This document shows positions 44,016 to 53,885 of a stretch of 64,000 nucleotides of DNA, piece after piece. The DNA is from Hyphomicrobiaceae bacterium. Lineage in GTDB: Bacteria; Pseudomonadota; Alphaproteobacteria; Rhizobiales; Methyloligellaceae. Both the position numbers and the translations under genes were made by a program. Location: NCBI GenBank assembly GCA_020637815.1, contig JACKJS010000002.1, positions 569,501-633,500 of the forward strand, written 5' to 3'. The stretch's first letter is position 1. Every line of letters starts with the position of its first letter. The notes beneath the pieces are model-generated. The model did no database searches. It saw only the letters and a list, made by a program, of their open reading frames with translations, and had not been told where the DNA came from.

Positions 44016-45569
44016 ATGCGACCCATGACGTTTCCCAAAGTATTGATTTCGGCCGGTTTATCGGCTGGTTTGGCAGGTCTTTCGGCCATGACCGTCTCCA
44101 CTCCGGCCTATGCGGACCGGTTTGACACCTGTGTAAAGAGCTTCTGGCCTGCAGCCAAAAGGGCTGGCGTGAGCTGGGACACCTTCCAACGGGCCACGGC
44201 GGGCATCACGTTCGACAATGAGGTGATCGAGGCCGCCAAGTTTCAGCCCGAATACAAGAAGCCGATGGGCGAATATGTAGACCGCGCCATTTCGCCGAAA
44301 CGCCTCGCCATGGGCCAGCAGAAGCTCGTTGAATACGGGCCGCTTCTGGATCAGGTCGAAGCCAGATATGGCGTCGACAAGCACATTGTTCTGGCGATCT
44401 GGGGCGTGGAATCGAACTACGGCACCAACAAGGGCGACATGCACGTCATCCAATCCCTGATGACGCTCGCTTGTTCGGGTACTAAGGCCAAATTCGCGCG
44501 TGGGCAGATCGTCTCTGCCCTGAAGATTCTTCAGCATGGCGATACGGACCCCGCGCATTTTAGCGGGTCCTGGGCTGGCGCCATGGGGCATACCCAATTT
44601 ATTCCGACCACCTATTCCGCCTATGCGGTCGACTTCGACGGCGACGGGCGCCGCGATATCTGGGACACCGTTCCCGACGCGCTCGGCTCGACCGCCGCCT
44701 ATTTGCGGAAGTCGAACTGGATTCCGGGCCAGACCTGGGGCTACGAGGTGAAGCTGCCGGTGAGTTACACCGCCAAGAGCTACAAGCGTGGCTCTCTTCG
44801 GACCCTGGCGCAGTGGCAAGCGGCGGGCATCACCCGCGTGAACGGCAAGCCGTTTCCGCGCCCCGGCGACAAGGCACAACTCTTGTCCCCCGATGGGCGC
44901 AATGGACCGTCCTTCCTGGTCCTGAACAATTTCCGCTCGATCCTGCGCTACAACCAGGCCGACTCCTACGCCCTCGCCGTGGGCCATCTCGCTGACCGGC
45001 TCGCAGGCTACGGCGCCTTCGTTCAGGCTTGGCCGACGAGCGAGCTCCGTCTATCGATGGAACAACGCACGGAGATGCAGCAATATCTCATCGCGCTCGG
45101 CTATCTGCAGGGCGATGCGGACGGCATCATCGGCAGCGGCACCATGGACGGTGTGCGTGCCTATCAGCGTGCCAAGGGTTTGCCGGTGGATGGCTATCCG
45201 ACGCAGACGATTCTGAAGAAGCTGCGGGCCGATGCCCCGGCGATCGTGCCGGCGGCGGCCCCGGCCGCTCCCGCGGCCATGGCGCCGCAATCAACGGCTT
45301 CTATCCCCGCGCCGCAAGCGTTGCCGCCTCAGGCACCGCCGGTTCAGGCTGTCGCGCCCCAAGCGGTGCAGCAGCAAGCACTCCCGCCACAGGCCGCGGC
45401 GCCGCAAGCGCTGGTGCCTCAAGGAGCGATGCCGCAGGCCTTCGCCCCGCAGGTCTATCCGCAACAGCCCCATCCGCTCCAAACCTTGCCATGGGATTCC
45501 TGGCACACGGGCGGAGTGTCGTCGCACCCGCGAAGCGCGGCCGATGCGGCGCCACCGCCGGGAAATTGA
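44016..45569 (+). CDS. lytic murein transglycosylase, MltB family, with peptidoglycan-binding domain and Pro/Gln tail
   Basis: 517 residues: signal peptide to about residue 33, SLT-2 domain with E132 in LAIWGVESNYG and AMGHTQFIPTTY, then a PG_binding_1 domain (EMQQYLIALGYLQGDADGIIG ... GVRAYQRAKGLPVDG), then about 100 residues made mostly of Ala, Pro and Gln. The tail is low complexity and may be a flexible or surface-exposed linker. It is a diverged paralogue of the preceding gene. Confidence 0.92.
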   Translation: MRPMTFPKVLISAGLSAGLAGLSAMTVSTPAYADRFDTCVKSFWPAAKRAGVSWDTFQRATAGITFDNEVIEAAKFQPEYKKPMGEYVDRAISPKRLAMGQQKLVEYGPLLDQVEARYGVDKHIVLAIWGVESNYGTNKGDMHVIQSLMTLACSGTKAKFARGQIVSALKILQHGDTDPAHFSGSWAGAMGHTQFIPTTYSAYAVDFDGDGRRDIWDTVPDALGSTAAYLRKSNWIPGQTWGYEVKLPVSYTAKSYKRGSLRTLAQWQAAGITRVNGKPFPRPGDKAQLLSPDGRNGPSFLVLNNFRSILRYNQADSYALAVGHLADRLAGYGAFVQAWPTSELRLSMEQRTEMQQYLIALGYLQGDADGIIGSGTMDGVRAYQRAKGLPVDGYPTQTILKKLRADAPAIVPAAAPAAPAAMAPQSTASIPAPQALPPQAPPVQAVAPQAVQQQALPPQAAAPQALVPQGAMPQAFAPQVYPQQPHPLQTLPWDSWHTGGVSSHPRSAADAAPPPGN

Positions 45570-45618
45570 TGCTATAAGGCGAGGCTCGAAATTGGTCTTT
45601 GGACGTTCGTATATCCGC

Positions 45619-46815
45619 ATGCCTCGCTTCGTCGCTCTGATCGCACTTGTTCTTGCGGTTCTTCTGCCTGCTTCGGTGTCCACGCCGGCGGGCGCGCAGG
45701 ACGCGCTCGCCCATCGTAGCTACATCACCCCGTTCCCGAACGGGGACCGCTACCGGGTCGTGGTGCTGGGCGATGGTCTCGGCGAAGGGCTCTGGAATGG
45801 GCTCTACCGCAGCTTCGAGGGCGATCCGACCGTGGACGTGCTTCAGCAGTCCAAGAAGTGGACGGGGTTCACCGATCCGAAGCGCTATGACTGGAACGGG
45901 CAGATCGACAAGATCCTGCAGGACGGCAACTATCATGTCGCTGTTGTCATGTTCGGCCTGGGCGAGCACAACGCGATCAAGCAAGACGGTCAGGTCCTCA
46001 AGGTCGGGACCGAGGAATGGCGCGAAGCCTATGGCAAACGCGTGGAGACGTTTATCACGAAGCTGCGCGCCGCTGGCCTTGGAGTTTATTGGGTCGGCTT
46101 GCCCATTATGCGCTCGGACGGTCAGCGTGCGGCGGCCGAACGGCTGAACGAGATCTTTCGTGAGAAGGCTTTCGTGAACGGCGCCAAGTTTATCGACACT
46201 TGGACCGAGTTTGCCGACGAGAACGGCGAATACAGCGCAGTCGGACAAGATGAAGACGGGCGGACGCAAACCATGCGTGACGGCGATGGCTTTACCTCCC
46301 GCGGCGATCTGAAGCTTGCCAAGATCGTGGACCAAGAGCTGCGCAAGGATATCGATCTAGCCAAGAAAGAGCGCGACATTCCGCTTGCCGGCGATCCGGA
46401 CGAGCAGGCCAAGGTGGCCAGCGGCCTCGCATCGGCGCCGGAACAAGCAGCGCCGCGTGTGTCGTCCGGACAGGATGGCGATGTGGGGACGGGCGAGGAA
46501 GACGAGGCCCTAAGAGAGGACCAGGTCGGCGACATCAGCGTCGTGCGGCCGAACCGGGACGCGGCTAGGCCGATCGACGACCCCTCCTCGGGTGCCTCCG
46601 GTGGCGGTGCGCGCGATCCGCAAGTGATCACCTCGGAGCTTCCGGGCGGCTATACCGCGATCTCTTCGATCTCGGCGGTGTCCGATGTCACGCTGTCGTC
46701 GTCGCGGCCGCAGCTTCCGCTCGCTCAACGGCCCTACTACCGCGTGCTTGTGCGCGGCGAACAGCTCGAGCCGAAATCCGGCCGGGCGGACGATTTCGCC
46801 TGGCCGCCCAGTTAA
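45619..46815 (+). CDS. DUF459/SGNH-hydrolase-like periplasmic protein
   Basis: 398 residues from ATG 45619 (a TTG at 45592 is possible and has GGCGAGG before it). Signal peptide (RFVALIALVLAVLLPASVSTPAGA) followed by an SGNH-like fold: YRVVVLGDGLGEGLWNGLYR as block I and VVMFGLGEHNA, then VYWVGLPIMRSD as block V. DUF459 proteins are candidate periplasmic acyl-transfer or esterase enzymes for peptidoglycan or glycans. The C-terminal ~120 residues are low-complexity. Follows two transglycosylase genes. Confidence 0.83.
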   Translation: MPRFVALIALVLAVLLPASVSTPAGAQDALAHRSYITPFPNGDRYRVVVLGDGLGEGLWNGLYRSFEGDPTVDVLQQSKKWTGFTDPKRYDWNGQIDKILQDGNYHVAVVMFGLGEHNAIKQDGQVLKVGTEEWREAYGKRVETFITKLRAAGLGVYWVGLPIMRSDGQRAAAERLNEIFREKAFVNGAKFIDTWTEFADENGEYSAVGQDEDGRTQTMRDGDGFTSRGDLKLAKIVDQELRKDIDLAKKERDIPLAGDPDEQAKVASGLASAPEQAAPRVSSGQDGDVGTGEEDEALREDQVGDISVVRPNRDAARPIDDPSSGASGGGARDPQVITSELPGGYTAISSISAVSDVTLSSSRPQLPLAQRPYYRVLVRGEQLEPKSGRADDFAWPPS

Positions 46816-46835
46816 GCCAAGCGGCGGACGTCCGA

Positions 46836-48251
46836 TTAGCGTGGAAGCGTGGTGGTTCCCATGAGGAACTTGTCGATCGCATGGGCGGCTTGGCGCCCCT
46901 CGCGGATTGCCCAGACCACGAGCGACTGACCGCGGCGCATATCGCCGGCGGCGAAGACCTTCTTCCGCGACGTCTGATAGTCCAATTCGTTGGCCTTGAC
47001 GTTGCCGCGTTGGTCCAGATCGATCTTGAGATCGGCGATCATGCCTTCCTTGACGGGATGCAAGAAGCCCATAGCCAGGAACACGAGATCCGCCGGGATC
47101 GTGAACTCGCTGCCTTCGACCGGCTTCATCTGCTCGTCGAGCCGCACGCATTCCAGTTTCTCGACCTTGCCATCCCCGAGAAAGCGGGTCGTGGCCACGC
47201 TGAAATCGCGGGAAGCGCCTTCGGCTTGGCTCGACGAGGTGCGAAGCTTGAGCGGCCAGTGCGGCCAGGTCAGAGCTTTGTTCTCCTGTGCGGGCGGCTG
47301 CGGCATGATCTCGAGCTGCGTCACCGACGTCGCACCTTGGCGGAACGAGGTCCCGATGCAGTCAGATCCCGTATCGCCGCCGCCGATCACGATAACCTGT
47401 TTGCCCTCGGCGAAGATGGGTTCAACGTCGCCGAGCGACTCGCCGGACACGCGGCGGTTCTGCTGCGGGAGGAAAAGCATGGCGAAGTGAATGCCGGGGA
47501 GGTCGCGTCCCGGCACCTCGAGATCGCGCGGATGCTCGGAACCGCCGGCCAGCAAGACCGCGTCGTGATCGCGCTCGATCTTCCGGATATCGATGTCTTT
47601 TCCGACATGGACATTGCAGTGGAACGTGACGCCCTCGGCCTCCATTTGCGCCACGCGCCGTTCGACGACCGACTTCTCCATTTTGAAGTCGGGGATGCCG
47701 TAGCGGAGCAGTCCGCCAGGATTGGCATGCTTTTCGAACACGTGCACGTCATGCCCGGCGCGCGCGAGCTGCTGAGCGGCGGCGAGGCCCGCAGGCCCTG
47801 ATCCCACGACGGCCACGCGCTTGCCGGTCTTCCGCTCCGGCGGCTGAGGCACGGTCCAGCCCTCCTCGAAGGCACGGTCCGCGATAGCGCATTCGATGGA
47901 TTTGATAGTTACGGGCTGATCGATGATGTTCAGCGTGCACGCCGCTTCGCACGGCGCCGGGCAGATGCGTCCCGTAATTTCCGGGAAGTTGTTCGTCGAA
48001 TGCAGGTTCAACGCCGCGTCTCGCCAATCGGCGTGATAGACGAGGTCGTTCCAGTCCGGGATCTGGTTGTTGACCGGGCAGCCCGTGTGACAATAGGGGA
48101 TACCGCAGTCCATGCAGCGTGCGGCCTGCTTGGTGATCTCCGCCGTGCTCGGCGGAATCACGAATTCCTTGAAGTGGCGCACGCGATCGGCGGCCGGCTC
48201 GTAGGCCCGCTCTTGCCGGTCGATTTCCAGAAATCCTGTGACCTTGCCCAT
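46836..48251 (-). CDS. gltD: glutamate synthase, small (beta) subunit
   Basis: 471 residues. Delivers electrons from NADPH to GltB. N-terminal iron-sulfur cysteines ARCMDCGIPYCHTGCPVNNQ and CPAPCEAAC, FAD site VAVVGSGPAGLAAAQQLARAG and NADPH site VIVIGGGDTGSDC. Downstream of gltB by 88 bp. Confidence 0.96.
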   Translation of the reverse strand: MGKVTGFLEIDRQERAYEPAADRVRHFKEFVIPPSTAEITKQAARCMDCGIPYCHTGCPVNNQIPDWNDLVYHADWRDAALNLHSTNNFPEITGRICPAPCEAACTLNIIDQPVTIKSIECAIADRAFEEGWTVPQPPERKTGKRVAVVGSGPAGLAAAQQLARAGHDVHVFEKHANPGGLLRYGIPDFKMEKSVVERRVAQMEAEGVTFHCNVHVGKDIDIRKIERDHDAVLLAGGSEHPRDLEVPGRDLPGIHFAMLFLPQQNRRVSGESLGDVEPIFAEGKQVIVIGGGDTGSDCIGTSFRQGATSVTQLEIMPQPPAQENKALTWPHWPLKLRTSSSQAEGASRDFSVATTRFLGDGKVEKLECVRLDEQMKPVEGSEFTIPADLVFLAMGFLHPVKEGMIADLKIDLDQRGNVKANELDYQTSRKKVFAAGDMRRGQSLVVWAIREGRQAAHAIDKFLMGTTTLPR

Positions 48252-48339
48252 TCGAAAAGGCTCTCCGCCCTAAGTCATCTCAACTGTTCCAGCGCCTCGG
48301 CATTACCGAAGCCCAGATCTAACCTCTCAAGCGTACCGC

Positions 48340-51300
48340 TTATTTGCCGTTGCCGCGCAGACCGATTTCGACCTCTTCGAGACCGTCGTGGTCGGCCGCC
48401 TGCTGCCGCGCCATCTCTTGAAGCGCGCGGCGATATTCCACCGGCATCACTTTGACGAATTTCGGCAGGTAGGCGGACCAATTGTCGAGGATGTCGCGCG
48501 CGCGCGCCGAGCCCGTGTAGTGCAGGTGGTTCTCGATCAATTTCCGCAGCCGAAGTGCGTCATGACGGGTCATGTTGGAGAAATCGACAAGCCCGTGGGT
48601 CTCCATGTCGCCGCCCTGATGTTGCGTCTGTTCCAGAGCCTTGTCTTCGCTCGGGATAGGCTCAAGCTCGACCATGGCCATGTTGCAGCGGCGTTCGAAG
48701 TCGCCCGATTCGTCAAGGACGTAGGCGATGCCGCCCGACATGCCGGCGGCAAAGTTCCGCCCCGTCGGGCCGATGACGACGACCACGCCGCCGGTCATGT
48801 ATTCGCAGCCATGGTCGCCGGTGCCTTCGACGACGGCCGTCGCGCCGGAGTTACGAACGCAGAAGCGCTCGCCGGCGACACCGTGGAGATAGCACTCACC
48901 GGCAATGGCGCCGTATAGAACGGTGTTGCCGACGATGATCGACTTTTCCGGAACGATGCCAGACTCTTCCGGCGGCCGGACGATGAGACGTCCGCCGGAC
49001 AGGCCCTTGCCCACATAGTCGTTGCCCTCGCCAACCAGATCGAGGGTCACGCCGCGCGCAAGCCAGGCACCGAAGCTCTGTCCCGCAGACCCGTTGAACC
49101 GAATCCAGATCGTGTCGTCGAGAAGGCCCGTATGGCCGTATCGCTTGGCAACCGCGCCAGACAGCATCGCTCCCGTCGACCGGTCCACGTTCTTGATGGG
49201 CAGGTCGAGCTTGACTGGCGTCTTGCCCTCGAGCGCCGGGCGGCAAAGCTCGATCAACTTATTGTCCAGCACCGCGTCGAGACCGTGGTCCTGGCGCTCG
49301 GTGTTGCTGACCGGATCGTCCGCCGAGTTCGCGGGCTTGTGGAACAGCTTGGTGAAGTCGAGTCCGTGCGCCTTCCAGTGGTCGATGGCTTCTGCCTTGT
49401 CCAGCACCTCGGTGCGGCCAATCATTTCGCCGAAGGTGCGGAAGCCGAGCGCGGCCATGTATCCGCGCACTTCCTCGGCAACGTAGAAGAAGAAGTTGAT
49501 GACGTGCTCGGGCGCGCCGGTGAAGCGCGCGCGCAACACCGGGTCCTGCGTGGCAACGCCCACCGGGCAGGTGTTGAGATGGCACTTGCGCATCATGATG
49601 CAGCCGGCCGCGATCAGCGGCGCGGTGGAGAAGCCGAACTCGTCGGCCCCGAGAAGCGCTCCAACGAGGACATCGCGCCCAGTGCGCAAGCCGCCGTCGA
49701 CTTGGACCGCGATGCGGCCGCGCAGGCGATTGAGCACGAGCGTCTGCTGCGTCTCCGCAAGGCCGATCTCCCAGGGGGAGCCTGCGTGTTTGATCGAGGT
49801 GAGGGGCGATGCACCCGTGCCGCCTTCGAATCCGGAAATGGTCACGTGGTCGGCCATGGCCTTGGCCACACCCGCGGCAACCGTGCCGACGCCGACTTCC
49901 GACACGAGCTTCACGGACACGTCCGCCGCCGGATTGACGTTCTTCAGATCGTAGATGAGCTGCTTCAGATCTTCGATCGAATAGATGTCGTGATGCGGCG
50001 GCGGCGAGATGAGGCCGACGCCGGGGGTCGAGTGGCGCACCTTGGCGATGGTGGCGTCGACCTTGTGACCGGGCAATTGACCGCCTTCGCCGGGCTTCGC
50101 GCCCTGGGCCATCTTGATCTGAATCATGTCGGCGTTGGAGAGATATTCCGCGGTCACGCCGAAACGGCCGGAGGCGACCTGCTTGATCGCCGAGCGCATG
50201 GAGTCGCCGTTGGGCATCGGGGTGAACCGATCCACTTCCTCGCCGCCTTCGCCGGTATTGGACTTGCCGCCGATCCGGTTCATGGCGATCGCCAGCGTCG
50301 TGTGCGCTTCGCGGCTGATCGAACCGAACGACATCGCACCCGTGGCGAAGCGCTTCACGATTTCCGCGGCAGGCTCCACCTCATCCAGCGGAATCGGGCG
50401 CTGCCCGATTTCCTCGGCCTTCTTGATCCGGAACATGCCGCGCAAAGTGAGAAGTTCTCTGTCCTGCTGGTTCACCGCTTCGGAATAGGCGCGGTACTTC
50501 TCAGGCAGACTGCCGCGCACGGCGTGCTGAAGGTCCGCCACCACTTGCGGGCGCCAGGAGTGGGCTTCGCCGCGAATGCGGAAGGCGTATTCTCCGCCGA
50601 CCTCGAGCGCGTTCTTGAGCACCGGCGCGTCGCCGAACGCCGCCCTGTGCCGCTGGACGGTTTCCTGCGCGATCTCCTTCAGGGCGACGCCTTCGATCTG
50701 GCTCTTGGTGCCGGTGAAGTATTTGGCCACGAAGTCCGACTTGAGCCCGACCGCGTCGAAGATCTGGGCGCCGCAATAGGACTGATAGGTCGAGATGCCC
50801 ATCTTGGACATCACCTTCAGCACGCCCTTGTCGACGGCTTTCATGTAGCGCGTGATCGCCTCGTCGAGGGTCAGTTCCTCCTCCAGCTCGGGCAGCAACG
50901 ATTCGATCGTCTCAAAGACGAGATAGGGGTTGATCGCCTCGGCGCCGTAGCCTGCCAGCGTGCAGAACTGGTTCACCTCGCACGCTTCGCCCGTCTCGAC
51001 GACGAGGCCGACCGAGGTGCGCAAACCGCAGCGGATCAAATGATGGTGGACCGCGCTCGTGGCGAGCAGCGAGGGGATCGGAATGCGATCGGAATCCGTC
51101 GCGCGATCCGACAGGATAATGATGTTGTCGCCTTCGCGAACGGCGGCTTCGGCCTTCTGGCACAACTTATCGAGCGCACGGGACATGCCGTCTGCGCCGT
51201 CCTCGGCGGGATAGGTCATGTCGAGCGTCACGGTGTGGAACTGATTGTCGGCAACTTCGCCGATGGCCCGGATGCGCTCCAAGTTCTCGTTCGTGAGAAT

Positions 51301-53058
51301 GGGATGCGCGGCCTCCAAGCGCTTCTGCTTCGAGGTTCCTTCGAGATCGAGCAGGTTGGGGCGCGGGCCGATAAACGTCACCAGCGACATGACGAGCTCT
51401 TCGCGGATCGGGTCGATCGGCGGGTTCGTCACTTGCGCGAAGTTCTGCTTGAAATAGGTGTGCAGCAATTTCGGCCGGTCCGAGAGCGCGGAAATGGGCG
51501 TATCGGTTCCCATGGAGCCGATCGCCTCCTGGCCGGTCTGCGTCATGGGAAGCATCAGGAACTTCAGGCTCTCTTGCGTGTAGCCAAAGGCTTGCTGACG
51601 ATCCAACAGGCTGACATTGGGGCGCGCGGGATGCGCCGTCCCACCTGGCAATTGGTGCACGTGAATCTGCGTGTGGTCGAGCCAGGCCTGGTAGGGATGC
51701 GAACCCGCGAGCTCGGCCTTGATTTCCTCGTCGGAAACGATGCGGCCCTTCTCGAGATCGATTAGCAGCATCTTGCCCGGCTGCAGGCGCCACTTCTCGA
51801 CGATCTTCTCTTCCGGGAAGGGCAGGACGCCCGTTTCCGAGGCCATGACGACGAGGCCGTCGTCGGTGACGAAATAGCGGGCCGGGCGCAGACCGTTCCG
51901 GTCCAGCGTGGCGCCGATTTGCCGCCCGTCGGTGAACGCCATGGCGGCCGGGCCGTCCCACGGCTCCATGAGGCAGGCGTGATACTCGTAGAAGGCGCGG
52001 CGCTTGGCATCCATAAGCGGGTTCCCGGCCCATGCCTCGGGAATGAGCATCATCGCGGCGTGCGCGAGGCTGTAGCCGCCTTGCACCAGGAACTCGAGCG
52101 CGTTGTCGAAGCAGGCCGTATCGGACTGTCCGTCATAGGAGATCGGCCACAGCTTCTCGATGTCGTCGCCGAAAAGCGGCGAGGATACGCTCGCCTGACG
52201 CGCGGCCATCCAGTTTACATTGCCCCGAAGCGTATTGATCTCGCCGTTATGCGCGACCATGCGATAGGGGTGCGAAAGCTTCCAGGACGGGAAGGTGTTG
52301 GTCGAGAATCTCTGATGAACAAGCGCCAGCGCCGAAACGAATTTCGGATGGTGCAGGTCCCGATAGTAGGCGCCGAGCTGATAGGCGAGGAACATGCCCT
52401 TGTAGACCAGCGTGCGGCACGACAGGGACACGATGTAAAAGCCGATATCGCGTCCGCCCGTCTCGCCGTTGATCGTGCTGGAGATCGCTTTGCGCAAGAT
52501 GTACAGCCTGCGCTCGAAATCGGTTTCATCCTCGACGCCGGGTCCGCGTCCGATGAAGACCTGCCTGTGGACCGGCTCGGTATCGACGACCTCCGGCGAC
52601 AGGGTCGCGTTGTCCGTCGGCACGGTGCGCCAGCCGAGCAGCGTCAGGCCTTCGGATTCGATCACGCGTTCGACCGCGGACTCGCAATAGATGCGCTGGG
52701 CCTGATTGGACGGCATGAAAATCTGGCCGACCGCGTAGTGGCCCGCTTCCGGCAGGGTGAATCCGAGCGGCGCGCATACGTCTTCAAAGAAGGCATGCGG
52801 GATTTGAATCAGCATACCGGCGCCATCGCCGTCGCGGGAGTCCGCGCCGGCGGCACCGCGGTGCGTGAGGTTCACCAGGATCTCGAGACCATGCTCGACG
52901 ATAGTGCGGCTCTTGGTCCCTTTCAGATCGGCGACGAATCCGACGCCACAGGCATCGTGTTCGTTGGTGGGGTCGTAGAGTCCTTGGGCGCGCGGCAAAC
53001 CGTTAGGGGCCGCGTCGAAGGGTCCTGGTATGAGCGCAGGGGGTGCCATCGTCTGCAT
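48340..53058 (-). CDS. gltB: glutamate synthase, large (alpha) subunit
   Basis: 1572 residues. Makes two glutamates from glutamine and 2-oxoglutarate. The catalytic N-terminal cysteine follows a 36-residue propeptide (C37 in EHDACGVGFVA). FMN region and the 3Fe-4S cysteines CIMMRKCHLNTCPVG are present, and the C-terminal GXGXG-type domain is complete. The start has GAGGCGAGG upstream. First gene of gltB-gltD. Confidence 0.97.
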   Translation of the reverse strand: MQTMAPPALIPGPFDAAPNGLPRAQGLYDPTNEHDACGVGFVADLKGTKSRTIVEHGLEILVNLTHRGAAGADSRDGDGAGMLIQIPHAFFEDVCAPLGFTLPEAGHYAVGQIFMPSNQAQRIYCESAVERVIESEGLTLLGWRTVPTDNATLSPEVVDTEPVHRQVFIGRGPGVEDETDFERRLYILRKAISSTINGETGGRDIGFYIVSLSCRTLVYKGMFLAYQLGAYYRDLHHPKFVSALALVHQRFSTNTFPSWKLSHPYRMVAHNGEINTLRGNVNWMAARQASVSSPLFGDDIEKLWPISYDGQSDTACFDNALEFLVQGGYSLAHAAMMLIPEAWAGNPLMDAKRRAFYEYHACLMEPWDGPAAMAFTDGRQIGATLDRNGLRPARYFVTDDGLVVMASETGVLPFPEEKIVEKWRLQPGKMLLIDLEKGRIVSDEEIKAELAGSHPYQAWLDHTQIHVHQLPGGTAHPARPNVSLLDRQQAFGYTQESLKFLMLPMTQTGQEAIGSMGTDTPISALSDRPKLLHTYFKQNFAQVTNPPIDPIREELVMSLVTFIGPRPNLLDLEGTSKQKRLEAAHPILTNENLERIRAIGEVADNQFHTVTLDMTYPAEDGADGMSRALDKLCQKAEAAVREGDNIIILSDRATDSDRIPIPSLLATSAVHHHLIRCGLRTSVGLVVETGEACEVNQFCTLAGYGAEAINPYLVFETIESLLPELEEELTLDEAITRYMKAVDKGVLKVMSKMGISTYQSYCGAQIFDAVGLKSDFVAKYFTGTKSQIEGVALKEIAQETVQRHRAAFGDAPVLKNALEVGGEYAFRIRGEAHSWRPQVVADLQHAVRGSLPEKYRAYSEAVNQQDRELLTLRGMFRIKKAEEIGQRPIPLDEVEPAAEIVKRFATGAMSFGSISREAHTTLAIAMNRIGGKSNTGEGGEEVDRFTPMPNGDSMRSAIKQVASGRFGVTAEYLSNADMIQIKMAQGAKPGEGGQLPGHKVDATIAKVRHSTPGVGLISPPPHHDIYSIEDLKQLIYDLKNVNPAADVSVKLVSEVGVGTVAAGVAKAMADHVTISGFEGGTGASPLTSIKHAGSPWEIGLAETQQTLVLNRLRGRIAVQVDGGLRTGRDVLVGALLGADEFGFSTAPLIAAGCIMMRKCHLNTCPVGVATQDPVLRARFTGAPEHVINFFFYVAEEVRGYMAALGFRTFGEMIGRTEVLDKAEAIDHWKAHGLDFTKLFHKPANSADDPVSNTERQDHGLDAVLDNKLIELCRPALEGKTPVKLDLPIKNVDRSTGAMLSGAVAKRYGHTGLLDDTIWIRFNGSAGQSFGAWLARGVTLDLVGEGNDYVGKGLSGGRLIVRPPEESGIVPEKSIIVGNTVLYGAIAGECYLHGVAGERFCVRNSGATAVVEGTGDHGCEYMTGGVVVVIGPTGRNFAAGMSGGIAYVLDESGDFERRCNMAMVELEPIPSEDKALEQTQHQGGDMETHGLVDFSNMTRHDALRLRKLIENHLHYTGSARARDILDNWSAYLPKFVKVMPVEYRRALQEMARQQAADHDGLEEVEIGLRGNGK

Positions 53059-53569
53059 GAATTCTCAGCCTCGCCTCTCGGGCGAGCGTTTGGGGTTGGA
53101 CGAATAGCCGTCTACCTCACCATTGTGACATTGTCGGCAGTAGTGAGGATCATGGCCTCGACGACTAGCGCCTCTGCGCCAGCGAAGGCGGCATTTCAAG
53201 GCTGCTCTGTGCCTCGTGTGAGGCGGTGTCGAAAAGCCCCGCGCCGCAGACTCCAGTACAAAGGTCAGCAAGCCTGTCCTATTTGACTTCAAAATGCCAG
53301 ATTTCCGAGGCGCACACAAGCGCAAGATTCATGGTGTGTGAAGGGGCCGATGCGTGCCCATCGGGTACGAAAACGACGGGGCCGCGCCATCCAACACGAA
53401 GGAGGCGCTTCACGGCGTCCTGGCGGAGGCGTGATTTGACCGGATCGGAATTTGGCGGACCTATTTGACCCGTGGCCGCCGGGGCCGGTGCTTCATACGA
53501 TACGCTTTGAAGGACCCGTGGGCGATCATCACTCCGAGACCTATTTTGACGATTCTAAAGGGACCCGAC
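53059..53569. other. divergent intergenic region between gltB and the bufferin operon
   Basis: 511 bp without a credible gene. It should carry both promoters. I find no clear sigma-70 pair, no ECF-type match and no CueR- or CsoR-like dyad that I would defend; the bufA ribosome-binding site AAAGGGA lies at its right end. Confidence 0.5.
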
Positions 53570-53878
53570 ATGACTTATCAGACCAAGACGATCTCAGGCG
53601 TGGCCGTCGTCAGCGCTTTTGCCGCCGCGCTGAGTATTGTGGCGTTCGCCGCGCCTGCCGCTGCCGAGGACGAGCAGGAGAAGTGCTACGGCGTTGCCAA
53701 GGCCGGCGAGAACGACTGCGCGGCGGGTCCGGGCACGACCTGCGCCGGCACCTCGAAGATCGACTATCAGGGCAATTCCTGGAAGCTGGTGCCCAAGGGC
53801 TCTTGCGAGACCATGGAACTTCCGGACGGGCGCAACGGCAGCCCGACGGCTCTCGAGCGCGATCGGCCGCCGGCCTAA
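53570..53878 (+). CDS. bufA: BufA-type bufferin precursor peptide (DUF2282)
   Basis: 102 residues from ATG 53570, preceded by AAAGGGA. Signal peptide residues 1-32 (ending APAAA), then the mature peptide with four cysteines (39, 50, 58, 79) in the family pattern EKCYGVAKAGENDC, GTTCAGTSKIDY and KLVPKGSCETM. In bufferins, the two central cysteines are converted by BufB/BufC to 5-thiooxazoles and the secreted peptide chelates copper. The C-terminal tail LPDGRNGSPT is also family-like. First gene of bufA-bufB-bufC, 7 bp before bufB. Confidence 0.94.
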   Translation: MTYQTKTISGVAVVSAFAAALSIVAFAAPAAAEDEQEKCYGVAKAGENDCAAGPGTTCAGTSKIDYQGNSWKLVPKGSCETMELPDGRNGSPTALERDRPPA

Positions 53879-53885
53879 GCAAGCC

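Noticed and set aside
49132..51765. Long 877-codon open frame on the plus strand antisense to gltB
   Set aside because: It lies opposite a complete, motif-rich gltB and its product is dominated by His, Arg, Ala and Leu with no domain. It is the GC-rich antisense shadow of gltB.
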